64,000 nucleotides of DNA from assembly GCA_045636225.1 (NCBI GenBank), contig JAZTXB010000047.1, positions 11,239 to 75,238 on the forward strand, written 5' to 3'. The translations under genes and the position numbers were made by a program. This document shows positions 1-8,698 of the stretch, in pieces. The DNA is from UMGS1613 sp045636225 (GTDB taxonomy: Bacteria > Bacillota_I > Bacilli_A > RF39 > UBA660). The notes beneath the pieces are model-generated. The model had not been told where the DNA came from, did no database searches, and saw nothing but the letters and a program-made list of their open reading frames with translations. Numbering within the stretch: the stretch's first letter is position 1; every line of letters starts with the position of its first letter.

Positions 1-1719
1 CATTGTCATATTAGGCTCTTGTGTTTCATTTCCAAATTTATCAACTTTATTTATTACTCCATCTTTAAACTCAAAATAAACTTCATCAGTAATAGTATTA
101 TTTTCTATATATATTTTTGCACTACTTTTAAGTTCTTCATATAACGATAATATATTATCATCATATTCACTATTTATGTCATTATCAGTAAATGCTTTAA
201 TCGACGCTATTAATGAACCACCTTGTTCATTTGATAAATCTTCCCATGATACGCCATTTAAGGATGTAAAACTTTTATCACCATCAATTGAAACATATTC
301 GTAAAATTTATCATCTTTAGAAGATATCGCAAGTGGTGTTGTAACAGAATCCATATCGTAATATACCGCTATTGAAAATTGCGTTACATCCTCCTCAAGA
401 AGTATAGGAGTATCTAAAATATGAGTAACGTATCCTGCATGTTCTAAATTGCCACTACCTATTAATTGCATATTAGAAACAGAACTATTTTTGCCATTCC
501 CATTCATATAATAAATACTATATGAACCAGTTCCTGCACTTCCAATTGTAACTTCTTTTAATTTTTCTTTCTTTTCTTCTTTTGTAAATACATTCATTGC
601 ATATGCTGAAGTATACTCAACATCACCATATTTATAGCCATAAAAAATATTAAAACCTAAAGTATCATAAATATATGAATTATCTTCTACTTTTTTATCA
701 GCTTTTTTTATTGCCATATAAATATCACAAACATGAATATCTTCATACGAAATATAATAATATCCATTATCCCCAAAACTACTTCCATAAGAATTTTGTA
801 CTATCCAAGCACCATTTGAATTTGGTTTATTAGAACTTGAAAAATTATTTTTAGAATAGTTATCATTCCATCCAACAATCAAAACAGCATGATTAGAATT
901 TTCAGCCCCATTATAATAAAATGCATTCGTATTACTATTATAATAGTTTGATTCATTAGTCATATATGTAGATATTGCAACAGAACCATACTTATAAATG
1001 TATTCTTTTATATTATTAATCTCAGAAGTTGTACATGTTTTTCCATCTTCATCATCATATTCTAAAACAATATCATTAACATCTAACTGAATAGTTTTAT
1101 TTTGAATTTCACTAATGTTTAATGTATTCTCATTATTTTCAAAAATCATATTACTCTCTAAAACAGGACCCTGAGAATTAATAAAATAATTAGACGCCAT
1201 AAAAAAATTTCCACCATTGCTTGGTACCTTGTTATAACCATATACATTAATCTCATTATTTAAAAACTCTCTAGTAGTTGAATATACCATATGTCTAGTA
1301 GAAAAAACAGAATTAAAATTTAAAATTTTACTAACATAATATTCAAGTAATGTTGTTGTAGAAAATGCCCAGCACCCATTAGTATCATTTTGATTTTTTA
1401 CCGTTGACGCATAATTTTGCTCTCTTGCATCATAAGATGAAGGTAATTCTGCCTCACCTAATCCTTTTGAAAACAAATTATTCTTTGTCTTAATTTTTTT
1501 TACATTACTAACTTTACACATAGGCGGCATAATCGTTTTTTGTTTCTCATCTTCAGTTAACTTCTCCCATTCAAGATACGATTCACTTAACTCGCATTTT
1601 GTTAGTTCTATCTTATCTCCCATTTGTGGAATTTCAAGTGCTAATGTGCTATGAGTACCAAAAACAATACAAGTACATAAACAAATACATATAAAAACTA
1701 AATTCTTTATTTTTAACAT
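1..1719 (-). CDS. Secreted papain-like (C1 family) cysteine protease, 3' end cut by window edge
   Basis: The reading frame is open from an ATG at 1717-1719, preceded by an AAGGAAG ribosome site, to the window edge, so 573 codons are seen and the C-terminus is missing. It starts with a signal peptide (MLKIKNLVFICICLC..., probable cut near residue 27). Papain-family motifs are visible: the catalytic Cys in NGCWAFSTT (about residue 116), the His in NHAVLIVGW (about 278) and the Asn in VQNSYG (about 306). The canonical 'GSCWAF' is changed to 'NGCWAF' but the Cys is kept. A long beta-rich region follows the catalytic domain, as in bacterial cell-surface C1 peptidases with a lectin-like domain. Expected to act outside the cell on proteins or peptides; substrate unknown. 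Family call is firm. Confidence 0.9.
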   Translation of the reverse strand, partial: MLKIKNLVFICICLCTCIVFGTHSTLALEIPQMGDKIELTKCELSESYLEWEKLTEDEKQKTIMPPMCKVSNVKKIKTKNNLFSKGLGEAELPSSYDAREQNYASTVKNQNDTNGCWAFSTTTLLEYYVSKILNFNSVFSTRHMVYSTTREFLNNEINVYGYNKVPSNGGNFFMASNYFINSQGPVLESNMIFENNENTLNISEIQNKTIQLDVNDIVLEYDDEDGKTCTTSEINNIKEYIYKYGSVAISTYMTNESNYYNSNTNAFYYNGAENSNHAVLIVGWNDNYSKNNFSSSNKPNSNGAWIVQNSYGSSFGDNGYYYISYEDIHVCDIYMAIKKADKKVEDNSYIYDTLGFNIFYGYKYGDVEYTSAYAMNVFTKEEKKEKLKEVTIGSAGTGSYSIYYMNGNGKNSSVSNMQLIGSGNLEHAGYVTHILDTPILLEEDVTQFSIAVYYDMDSVTTPLAISSKDDKFYEYVSIDGDKSFTSLNGVSWEDLSNEQGGSLIASIKAFTDNDINSEYDDNILSLYEELKSSAKIYIENNTITDEVYFEFKDGVINKVDKFGNETQEPNMTM

Positions 1720-1803
1720 ACCGCATACTTCCTTACTCTATCAGTAATTATATTATATCTTATTTTTCTTTTTTTTGATAGATAATTTTACAATTTTTTA
1801 AAA

Positions 1804-1830
1804 CTTAAAAAAGTCTATAAGACTTTAATT
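1804..1830 (-). terminator. Rho-independent terminator of the 1.9-5.1 kb gene run
   Basis: Read on the minus strand this is a hairpin (TTAAAGTC-TTATA-GACTTT) followed by a T-rich tail. It lies just past the stop of the Nudix gene, the last gene of the minus-strand run. Confidence 0.65.
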
Positions 1831-1872
1831 CTAAAATATGTAACAAAAAAAATACATGTAATTGCATTGTTC

Positions 1873-2418
1873 TTATAAATAAAGTGAATCAAACAATTCA
1901 AACAAAATCTCAAACTCTTCTGTATGCATCAATAAATCTGGCTGTTTATTTTCTACCATTTTTTTAAATTCTTTATAAGGAACAAAAAATATTTCTGATA
2001 TTTCACTTTCTTGATAAGTCATATCATTAATAGTTTTATCAGTTTTTAAAATATACATATCAGCAAATTCATTATTAATAAAATTCTTTGCATTTATTGA
2101 ACTTTTTTTGAATGTTTTAATAAACTTTAATTCTTCTTCCTTTACATCTAAGTTTAATTCTTCTTTTAACTCTCTTATTGCACCAGTTAATGAATCATCT
2201 CCGGCAGTTAAATGACCTGCACTAGAAATATCTAACATATTAGGATGGCAATCTTTATTAGCGCATCTTCTTTGAAGAAGTATGTCGCCATTATTATTTA
2301 TAATCCAAATATGAACACCTCTATGCCAATCTCCATCTCTATGTACTTCATTTCTTAATTTTATTTTTCCAGTTTTATTTCCATTTTCATCTAACACATC
2401 AAAATATTCTTTAGTCAT
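1873..2418 (-). CDS. Nudix hydrolase, isopentenyl-diphosphate isomerase-like/YfcD-type
   Basis: 181 residues. The Nudix box is at about residues 67-90 (GHLTAGDDSLTGAI then RELKEELNL). It fits G-x5-E-x7-REUxEExGU except that the first Glu is Asp and the late Gly is Asn. The N-terminal 'FDVLDENGNKTG' and the 'HRGVHIWIIN...LLQRR' strand are typical of the subgroup annotated as YfcD or IPP-isomerase-like Nudix proteins, whose substrate is generally unknown. It is the last gene of a five-gene minus-strand run, 14 bp after the phosphatase gene, and is followed by a terminator. Hydrolase of a nucleoside-diphosphate-linked metabolite is likely; isomerase activity is not supported. Confidence 0.85.
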   Translation of the reverse strand: MTKEYFDVLDENGNKTGKIKLRNEVHRDGDWHRGVHIWIINNNGDILLQRRCANKDCHPNMLDISSAGHLTAGDDSLTGAIRELKEELNLDVKEEELKFIKTFKKSSINAKNFINNEFADMYILKTDKTINDMTYQESEISEIFFVPYKEFKKMVENKQPDLLMHTEEFEILFELFDSLYL

Positions 2419-2432
2419 AAAAAACCATCTCT

Positions 2433-2966
2433 CTATATTTCATATATTTTTACTTCACAATTATCAAGTCCTAAAACCTGTAAATTACCATCATTAGGAA
2501 TACCATTAAAATAACAATTTATAACTTTAGTAACACCACTATGAGTTACTAATAAAATAGTTTTATCTTTATATTTTTCTTTAATTTCATCTAGAAAACT
2601 ATAAACTCTATTAAATAAGTGCTGCATCGTCTCAGCTTTCTCATATATAGTTTTATCATGATAATTCCAGTATAAATCCCTATCTAAACTATCAAACCCT
2701 AATCCAGTAAATTCACCACAATCTCTTTCAATAATTCTTTCATCATAGATTACTGGATTATTATTAATATTTATTATTTCCATAGTATGTTTAGTTCTAG
2801 TAAGCGGTGAACATATTATTAAATCAAAATTAATATTTTTTAGATTATCTCTTGTAATTTTTGCTTGATCTATTCCTTTTTCATTTAAATCAATATCCCT
2901 TATTCCATCCATTATTTTGTATACATTACCATCAGTTTGTCCATGTCTTGTTATATATAATTTCAT
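2433..2966 (-). CDS. Histidine phosphatase superfamily protein (phosphoglycerate mutase-like)
   Basis: 177 residues. The N-terminal ITRHGQTDGN carries the RHG phospho-histidine motif. The second catalytic His is in LLVTHSGV (about residue 142) and an ERDCGEFTG segment supplies the usual acidic residue. The length fits small cytosolic phosphatases (CobC/PhoE-like) rather than true phosphoglycerate mutases of about 230-250 residues. It lies between the SDR and Nudix genes with about 15 bp gaps, so co-transcription is likely. Substrate cannot be read from the sequence. Confidence 0.88.
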   Translation of the reverse strand: MKLYITRHGQTDGNVYKIMDGIRDIDLNEKGIDQAKITRDNLKNINFDLIICSPLTRTKHTMEIININNNPVIYDERIIERDCGEFTGLGFDSLDRDLYWNYHDKTIYEKAETMQHLFNRVYSFLDEIKEKYKDKTILLVTHSGVTKVINCYFNGIPNDGNLQVLGLDNCEVKIYEI

Positions 2967-2981
2967 AAAATACTATCCCTT

Positions 2982-3662
2982 CTAATTATTTATATTTTTT
3001 ATCCCCACTTCTGGTATCATAACGCCACTTGGTGTATCTATAATAAATTTAATTAATCTAGCTACTTCTTTTGTATCTAATCCATTATCCATATTTTTAG
3101 TTATATTCATTTTATTAAACATATCAGTTTTCATCATTCCTGGCATTACATTAGTAACTCTTATTCCATATTTTGCTACTTCATCTTGTAAAGATTTAGA
3201 AAAACCAGTTACACCCCACTTAGATGCATTATAAACTGTTCTTTCTGCTTTATGATTAATTCCAGCTTGTGAATTAATATTAATTATTAATCCATCTTTA
3301 TTTTCTTTCATAGATGGTATTACTGATTTTGATGCATTTATTGTCCCAAGTAAATTTACTCCTATTACATCTTGTATTCTATCATAATCATTTGTATCTA
3401 ATTCATCTTGAATCCATAAACCAGCATTATTTATTAATACATCTATTTTATTATAATCATTTACAATTTCATTTATAGTTTTTTCAACTTTAACATAATC
3501 ACTTACATCACATACTTTATAAGAACAATTATTATTGGTTGATACAACATTTAATTTTTCTTCATTTGTGGCAAGAATAATAACATTATTTTCCCTTGAT
3601 AAAAATTCAGTTAATGTTTTTCCTAAGCCATCGCTACCACCTGTAATCACTATTGTTTTCAT
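2982..3662 (-). CDS. Short-chain dehydrogenase/reductase (SDR)
   Basis: 226 residues with a classical SDR layout: cofactor motif TGGSDGLG at residues 7-14, NNAG at about 79-82, catalytic Ser in NINSQAG and the YNASK Tyr-Lys pair. An NAD(P)(H)-dependent oxidoreductase of Rossmann fold; its substrate is unknown. The start has a GAGGAATAG ribosome site. It sits 2 bp from the GNAT gene, indicating translational coupling in the same operon. Confidence 0.92.
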   Translation of the reverse strand: MKTIVITGGSDGLGKTLTEFLSRENNVIILATNEEKLNVVSTNNNCSYKVCDVSDYVKVEKTINEIVNDYNKIDVLINNAGLWIQDELDTNDYDRIQDVIGVNLLGTINASKSVIPSMKENKDGLIININSQAGINHKAERTVYNASKWGVTGFSKSLQDEVAKYGIRVTNVMPGMMKTDMFNKMNITKNMDNGLDTKEVARLIKFIIDTPSGVMIPEVGIKNINN

Positions 3663-3664
3663 TT

Positions 3665-4141
3665 CTATTCCTCCTCAATATTCATAGTAAGTGTTAAATT
3701 AAAATCCTCAAAACCATTTTTTTTATAAAAACTTATAGCATTACTATTTTTAGCACTTGCAGTTACTGTTAAATTATCTATACCATTTTCTTTACAATAA
3801 GTTTTAAATTCATTAACTAGCTTTTTACCAATACCATAACCTCTACAATTATTTTTTATAAACATATTATTTATTTCACCATATTGTATATTCTCATAAG
3901 CACCTTTTTCATTTATAGTACCGGCTAAGTATCCAACAATTTCATTATTTAATATTGCTACTACTACATAATGATTAGTTATTAAATCTTCAAAGTAATT
4001 TTTACCTTCTTCTGTTAATGGCCAATTACTAACTAATGTAGAATCATAATTTTCTTTTTCTAATTTAAATAATTCATTATTCAATTCTTGAATATATTCT
4101 AAATCATTTATTTGTGCTTTTCTTATTATTAAATCATTCAT
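3665..4141 (-). CDS. GNAT family N-acetyltransferase
   Basis: 158 residues. The acetyl-CoA motif A is RGYGIGKKLV (about residues 109-118), preceded by a beta-4 strand EINNMFIKNN and followed by the NSNAISFYKKNGF signature of motif B. It probably acetylates a small-molecule or protein amine; the acceptor is unknown. An AGGTGATAAA ribosome site precedes the ATG. It is part of the five-gene minus-strand run. Confidence 0.9.
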   Translation of the reverse strand: MNDLIIRKAQINDLEYIQELNNELFKLEKENYDSTLVSNWPLTEEGKNYFEDLITNHYVVVAILNNEIVGYLAGTINEKGAYENIQYGEINNMFIKNNCRGYGIGKKLVNEFKTYCKENGIDNLTVTASAKNSNAISFYKKNGFEDFNLTLTMNIEEE

Positions 4142-4149
4142 TTTATCAC

Positions 4150-5076
4150 CTATATTATTCCTCTTAATATTTCAGTAACATTCTTCATTTCTTTTTCACT
4201 TGCCATAATAGTAATTAATAAATTTTTATTTTTATCCAAAACTATATATTGTCCATTTGTACCATCTCTAAAAACAATATTATCACGAGATATAAATGTA
4301 AAATATCCTGCGCCTATCTTAGGTAATACTCTTTCTGGCTTATAATAATCTGGGGTATCTACTTGGCACTTGCACATTTCATTTATCCAGTATGATGAGA
4401 TTATTTGATTTCCTTCATATTTACCATCATTAAGTAATAATTTAGCTATCTTATGAAAATCAGTATGTTTTAAATATAATCCTGTAGCCCCCATACAATA
4501 CTTACCATAATTATCCCATTTATATTCATTTATATTAAGTTTTTTAAAAATATTTTCATTAACGAAATCAGATAAATTAATATTAAAATATTCACTAAAA
4601 ATAACAGATATCAAAAATGGTTCAACATTGTTATATGCATATCTCTTATTTGGTTCATATTTAATATCATAATTAAGTGCATAATCTAAAACTTTATCTT
4701 TATCTATATCTAATAAATATTTTTCTGAAAACATTTGGAATTCATAACCAGTTTGATGTGTTAATAAAGTTTTAATAGTCCATTCTTTTATTTTATCTAT
4801 ATTATTTATATTTGTTATATTACATATATCTTTTATTAAAGGATATATTCTTGTATTTAAACTTATTTCTTCATTATTTATTTTCATTTTTCTATCTATA
4901 GCTATACCAAGTGCCATAGCAACTAATAATTTAGAACAACTTCTAAGTTCATGTAGTTTTTCTTCCTTATAAAACTTAATTTTTAAATTACCATTTTGTT
5001 CTACAAATACACTATCTATATTTAAACTTAATTTTTTTGATAATTCTACTTTCCTATTATCTATTATATCTAGCAT
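4150..5076 (-). CDS. Serine hydrolase, beta-lactamase/penicillin-binding (class C-like) family
   Basis: Longest frame is 311 residues from a GTG at 5085, but the AGGTG ribosome site fits the ATG at 5074-5076, giving 308 residues. The SxxK active-site motif is SCSK (about residue 47-50) in 'ELRSCSKLLVAMALG', and YAYNN provides the Y-x-N element. 'LLTHQTGYEF' is the typical beta-lactamase-family loop. There is no signal peptide, so it is cytoplasmic and more likely an esterase or peptidase than a resistance enzyme. First gene of its operon, with a promoter at 5094-5121. Confidence 0.85.
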   Translation of the reverse strand: MLDIIDNRKVELSKKLSLNIDSVFVEQNGNLKIKFYKEEKLHELRSCSKLLVAMALGIAIDRKMKINNEEISLNTRIYPLIKDICNITNINNIDKIKEWTIKTLLTHQTGYEFQMFSEKYLLDIDKDKVLDYALNYDIKYEPNKRYAYNNVEPFLISVIFSEYFNINLSDFVNENIFKKLNINEYKWDNYGKYCMGATGLYLKHTDFHKIAKLLLNDGKYEGNQIISSYWINEMCKCQVDTPDYYKPERVLPKIGAGYFTFISRDNIVFRDGTNGQYIVLDKNKNLLITIMASEKEMKNVTEILRGII

Positions 5077-5093
5077 AACATTCACCTAGTAAT

Positions 5094-5121
5094 ATTATAG
5101 CACATATTACTATTTAAACAA
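5094..5121 (-). promoter_or_regulatory. Promoter of the 1.9-5.1 kb operon
   Basis: On the minus strand: -35 TTGTTT, 16-bp spacer, -10 TATAAT. It lies about 20 bp upstream of the serine hydrolase start. Confidence 0.65.
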
Positions 5122-5313
5122 TAATATATATTATAATCACACTTATTTCAATTTTAAAAGATAAAACGGAATTCAAAATGAAAATTCACGAATTTAAATA
5201 AATTTAATTTAACAACTTGACTAATTAAAAAAATTAATTTATACTTATTATAGGTATGGTAACATACCTAGTGTTCTTTACGACGCTTATATGTGAAGGA
5301 CACACAACCAAAA

Positions 5314-5405
5314 CCCCCTGAAATCCCAGCCGAGAGGCTGGGATACTTTGTTTATAAGGGCTCCAAGCCATTTCATATATGTATTAGGTACCCAAATAGG
5401 TACCC
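5314..5405 (+). other. Att-like unit A: CCCCCTGAA + hairpin, then paired direct repeats beside the integrase
   Basis: CCCCCTGAA (5314-5322) abuts a 9-bp stem (5323-5344, GAGA loop). Forty bp further are two perfect copies of TAGGTACCC at 5385-5393 and 5397-5405, 12 bp apart, directly next to the integrase stop codon. Similar hairpins recur near 14.2, 16.3 and 17.9 kb, and a matching repeat pair lies at 14072-14092. I read this as the left attachment junction, with the pair as candidate integrase arm sites. The rest of the 5077-5408 gap holds the operon promoter and nothing else I recognise. Confidence 0.6.
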
Positions 5406-5408
5406 ATT

Positions 5409-6524
5409 TTAATTTAGTTTGTTGATAATGTCGATAATTTCATTCATTTTATTTTTAAATAGATGGGAATAAGTATTTAATGTCTCATCTATTTTTGTAT
5501 GCCCTAGATATTTTGCAACTACATTTATACTTGCATTACTATTAATTAGTAATGATGCACAACTATGTCTAAAATCGTGAATCCTTATTTGTTTAACACC
5601 GGCTAGTTTACAATTTCTATTTTTACGACTTCTAATTTTACCATTAGTAATTGGATCGGTATCTCCAAATACATACCACTTATTATTAAATCCATAATAC
5701 TTTTCACAAACTTTATATAATTCTTTTAAATCATCGAGTAATACTTTAGGTATAGGGATTTCTCTTATACTAGATTTCGTTTTCGGTGTAGTTACTATAT
5801 AAGGTTTGTTTTCATCACCTTGAGTGGCAACTACATTTTTATTAACTCTTAAATAACTATTACCAAAATCAATATCATTCCAAGTAAGACCTCTTAATTC
5901 ACCTCTACGAAGACCACAATAATATAAAGTTTCATACATTGTTTTATATAAAATATCTTCTTCTACAGATATAAAACTTTTAAATTCTTCATAGGTAAAG
6001 AATAACATTTCTTTAGGCATTTCATTTGGATTAGTAAAATTAGTCATTTTATTGTAAGTAGTAGTAAAGTTAAAGTTATACCATTTGCTAGCATAGTTTA
6101 ATAATTCTTTAAAGAATTTAAATAGATGATTTTTATGATTAGTTGTATAACCATAAGAATTAATTTCTTTTTTCCACTTTTCAAAATGTTCTATATTAAA
6201 ATCTTTTAATTTAACATTCTCTAAATTTTTAAAGAATTTCTGTCTATCCCTATAAGTTTTTAAAGTAGTAAATTTAACTTTGTCTTCTTTATAAGCATAG
6301 AACAAAGTGTATAAATCTTTAAAAGTCATATTACGATTATTATCAGCTCTTTCTGTATTAAGAGTAAGAAACTCTCTTTCAGCATTTAAAGCCTCTGTTT
6401 TAGTGAAAAACTTCTTTGACTTATATTTTCTTCTTGTTCCATCTAAATTCTTTACATAGTCATAAAATATCCATTTACGGCCATCTTTTGTCCACTCTGA
6501 TTTATCTAATAATTTAACTGCCAT
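5409..6524 (-). CDS. Site-specific tyrosine recombinase (phage/ICE integrase)
   Basis: 371 residues. The layout is an N-terminal AP2-like arm-binding region (KFFTKTEALNAEREF), a SAM-like core-binding domain (about 65-160) and a C-terminal catalytic domain. Catalytic residues are visible: Arg in YYCGLRRGELRGL, His-x-x-Arg in IHDFRHSCASLL, His in KYLGHTKIDETLNTYSH and the Tyr nucleophile in NTYSHLF. It should integrate and excise the surrounding element. Its start (AAAGGAGG ribosome site) overlaps the next gene's stop by 11 bp. The stop lies 4 bp from the direct-repeat pair of att-like unit A, the normal int-next-to-att arrangement. Confidence 0.95.
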   Translation of the reverse strand: MAVKLLDKSEWTKDGRKWIFYDYVKNLDGTRRKYKSKKFFTKTEALNAEREFLTLNTERADNNRNMTFKDLYTLFYAYKEDKVKFTTLKTYRDRQKFFKNLENVKLKDFNIEHFEKWKKEINSYGYTTNHKNHLFKFFKELLNYASKWYNFNFTTTYNKMTNFTNPNEMPKEMLFFTYEEFKSFISVEEDILYKTMYETLYYCGLRRGELRGLTWNDIDFGNSYLRVNKNVVATQGDENKPYIVTTPKTKSSIREIPIPKVLLDDLKELYKVCEKYYGFNNKWYVFGDTDPITNGKIRSRKNRNCKLAGVKQIRIHDFRHSCASLLINSNASINVVAKYLGHTKIDETLNTYSHLFKNKMNEIIDIINKLN

Positions 6525-7503
6525 AGTATTCCTCCTTTGAATCTAAATCATTGCTATAAAATTCTAAAGGTTCCTTATATTTAGCAGTATATAATCTTTC
6601 TGTTGCTGTTCGTTTATTTTCTATTACAAGACCATTTCTTTCAAGTTCTTCTTTATGATTTGCAAGTAACTTACCGAAAGTTGATGGAATAACATTTAAC
6701 TTTAATTTACTAACCATATCAGATGCAGTAAAAGTAAATTCTTTCAAACTAATTGCATATCTAAAGAAAGTCATAATGTTTTCATTCCATACTTCATCAG
6801 CCAAGCTATCAATTTTAAGTATCAAGTTTTCATTTCTTTTCAGTACGTAATCTTTACTAGGGTAATCTCTGCTTTCATACTTTAAGTAAAAAGTAGATTT
6901 AATATTTTCATCTTGTTTTAATGCAATTTTACCATCTACACAAGTATCAATAGCAGTACTACCTAAAGATTTGCCTTTACGATTTAAATGATGAACTATA
7001 ATAATAGCAACATTATAGTTATTACAAAGTTTTCTTAATTGTGGAAATATATTTTGACTCATATCTTGATAATTATTTAAATCATAATTATTACCAAAAT
7101 TAATTCCGTTAAACATATCAATAAATACTAATTTGCCATTATACTTTTCACTAAATTCAGCAATTTCTTTTTCAACTTTCAAGATACTTATTTGAGTTAA
7201 ATTATCTTCTGGGAAAGTATAAAAGAAATATTTATCATTTAAATCTAATTCCATAAACTTAATTCTACTAATAGTCTCTGATGGATTCATTTCTGTACTT
7301 AAATATAAAACAGGAGTTTTATTAGTCTTTAAATTTAGAAAAGGAAATCCATTAGCAACAGAGTTTGCTATTTGGAGAGCAATAGCAGATTTACCAACTT
7401 TAGCTTCTCCAAGTAAACAATATAAACCATTTTCTCTAATCATATCTTCAATAATATAATTAATATCGACAATACTACATTTTAATTCTTCAATTGTTTT
7501 CAT
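6514..7503 (-). CDS. RepA/RecA-like AAA_25 ATPase of the mobile element
   Basis: 329 residues. Walker A is GEAKVGKSA (about residues 32-40), Walker B is LVFIDMF (about 124-130), and an IIVHHLNRKGKSLGS sensor loop follows. The C-terminal 80 residues look like a winged helix. These features fit the hexameric RepA/AAA_25 helicase-like proteins encoded beside integrases in small integrative elements and phages, probably acting in element replication or maintenance. It overlaps the integrase start by 11 bp and lies 12 bp after the DUF3173-like gene, so all three form one operon. Confidence 0.85.
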   Translation of the reverse strand: MKTIEELKCSIVDINYIIEDMIRENGLYCLLGEAKVGKSAIALQIANSVANGFPFLNLKTNKTPVLYLSTEMNPSETISRIKFMELDLNDKYFFYTFPEDNLTQISILKVEKEIAEFSEKYNGKLVFIDMFNGINFGNNYDLNNYQDMSQNIFPQLRKLCNNYNVAIIIVHHLNRKGKSLGSTAIDTCVDGKIALKQDENIKSTFYLKYESRDYPSKDYVLKRNENLILKIDSLADEVWNENIMTFFRYAISLKEFTFTASDMVSKLKLNVIPSTFGKLLANHKEELERNGLVIENKRTATERLYTAKYKEPLEFYSNDLDSKEEYYGS

Positions 7504-7515
7504 ATAATTTCCTTC

Positions 7516-7752
7516 CTATAAATTTTCTTTAGCCATCTTTTCTAAATAATTAATATTTATTTTTAATTTATTAACGACTTCAATCATTGGTAATCTGTTG
7601 TTTGGTAGAGTGTAGCCTTTAAGTATTAGTTCATCTTTTATCTCACGTCTTAACTTAACAGCATTATTCTTACCAATCTCTGCAAGCTTCATTAAATCAT
7701 TTATATCACACCATTGCTTGCTAATTAATTTTAAAGTTTCTCTAGCGTTCAT
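7516..7752 (-). CDS. DUF3173-like small HTH protein (candidate excisionase/integration accessory)
   Basis: 78 residues with a predicted helix-turn-helix: NDLMKLAEIGKNNAVKLRREI, then ILKGYTLPNNRLPMI. This spacing resembles the DUF3173 proteins that sit upstream of integrases in Gram-positive integrative elements. It is the first gene of the minus-strand int operon, with a good ribosome site, and is driven from the operator region at 7843-7942. Role as excisionase-like accessory factor is inferred from position and size. Confidence 0.65.
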   Translation of the reverse strand: MNARETLKLISKQWCDINDLMKLAEIGKNNAVKLRREIKDELILKGYTLPNNRLPMIEVVNKLKININYLEKMAKENL

Positions 7753-7842
7753 ATAAAATTATTCCTCCTTTCGTTTAAACTCTAGATAAAAATGATAACC
7801 TTTTATCTATGTAAGTGATTACCAACTAAAAAAAGAAATTAT

Positions 7843-7895
7843 ATTGTGAGTACACTCACAATTACATATTATCATATAAAAATAATTTAAGTCAA
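7843..7895 (-). promoter_or_regulatory. Int-operon promoter with overlapping palindromic operator
   Basis: Minus-strand -35 TTGACT (7890-7895), 18-bp spacer, -10 TAATAT (7866-7871). The palindrome ATTGTGAG-TACA-CTCACAAT (7843-7862) covers the expected transcription start near 7859, a position suited to repression by the adjacent XRE protein. Confidence 0.7.
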
Positions 7896-7899
7896 TACT

Positions 7900-7942
7900 T
7901 TTTGTGAGTTTAGTGACAAAATCTATTGTTGATTAATATAAT
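7900..7942 (+). promoter_or_regulatory. XRE gene promoter with second operator-like site
   Basis: Plus-strand -35 GTGACA (7913-7918), 18-bp spacer, -10 TATAAT (7937-7942). An imperfect copy of the operator, TTTTGTGAG-TTTA-GTGACAAAA (7900-7921), overlaps the -35, suggesting autoregulation. The two sites resemble a simple repressor switch between divergent transcripts. Confidence 0.65.
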
Positions 7943-7987
7943 TTATGGTAAAATTAATATATAAAAAGCAAAAAGAGGTGTACTTTA

Positions 7988-8512
7988 ATGAAAGATAAAA
8001 CTTTGGCTAGTGTTGTTAAAAAAGCTAGAGAAAAATTGGGAATTTCTCAAAGAGAATTATCTAGAAGAACTGGTATCGATAATAATACTGTCGCTAAGAT
8101 AGAAAAAGGAGAAAGAAAAAAGCCTAATATATTGTCATTAAGAAAATTAAGCGTTGTTTTAAATCTTGATTATAGAAACTTGATGGAATTATGTGATTAT
8201 AGTAAAGAAGAAATAAAAGCAATTGCAGATAACAATTATTATAGTTTAGCAATTAGAAATAAAGATGCTTCAATATTAATGATGGAAGATTTAATAAATC
8301 TTGTACAAGAACAAAAATATATTAAGTTAGTTTTAAAAGAATTGTTAGAAAATTGTGATGTTAATAACTTAAAATGTTTATCAGAACTTTCTAAAAAAGA
8401 AAAAACACAAGTAATAAAAAAACTAAATGAATTTATTGATGAGAATACTAAATCAATAGAAAGTCATCAAAACTCAATTGAAAATTTAAATGAAATGTTA
8501 GGTAATAATTAA
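7988..8512 (+). CDS. XRE-family transcriptional repressor of the element
   Basis: 174 residues. An N-terminal HTH_3 domain spans about residues 8-66, with LGISQRELSRRTGIDNNTVA as the recognition core and a 'KGERKKP' turn. The C-terminal half is helical and Lys/Glu-rich, with a likely coiled coil (about 120-170) that could mediate oligomerisation. It is divergent from the integrase operon across a region with two matching inverted repeats, so it probably controls excision genes and itself. RBS AAGAGGTG. It lacks a peptidase domain of the LexA/CI type, so induction by RecA cleavage is not indicated. Confidence 0.88.
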   Translation: MKDKTLASVVKKAREKLGISQRELSRRTGIDNNTVAKIEKGERKKPNILSLRKLSVVLNLDYRNLMELCDYSKEEIKAIADNNYYSLAIRNKDASILMMEDLINLVQEQKYIKLVLKELLENCDVNNLKCLSELSKKEKTQVIKKLNEFIDENTKSIESHQNSIENLNEMLGNN

Positions 8513-8590
8513 TTTTTTTTCAGTAAGTAATGACAGTATGACATCTATATAGATACTGCATGTGGCTCTCGTACTTTTGTCACTCTGTCA

Positions 8591-8669
8591 TAAAGTTATT
8601 GTCTAGCAAGCAATGAATTTCTACTCCTGTACGAAATTCTATCGTGGGAACTATCCCAAACCCTTATAA
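8591..8669 (+). other. Structured noncoding element, left copy (two conserved hairpins)
   Basis: Two stem-loops are visible: GAATTTC/GAAATTC with an 11-nt loop, then TGGGA/TCCCA, followed by AACCC. An inverted related copy lies at 13217-13303, where the stems are kept although bases differ. Located in the 186-bp gap upstream of the PEP-barrel gene. It could be an RNA leader or a DNA end of the cargo segment. Confidence 0.45.
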
Positions 8670-8698
8670 AAACTATTAATATTCAGGGAGGTAAAAAA

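Noticed and set aside
4150..5076. Beta-lactamase resistance gene
   Set aside because: SxxK and YxN motifs are present but there is no export signal, and the family is dominated by esterases and peptidases.
5260..5345. tRNA or tmRNA 3' end as integrase target
   Set aside because: The hairpin region lacks a TTCRANNC arm, a cloverleaf and a CCA-like end; it looks like a terminator-type hairpin.
8521..8590. Transposase-bearing insertion sequence near the XRE gene
   Set aside because: A small palindrome around ATCTATATAGAT is present but no transposase frame or matching terminal repeat was found.
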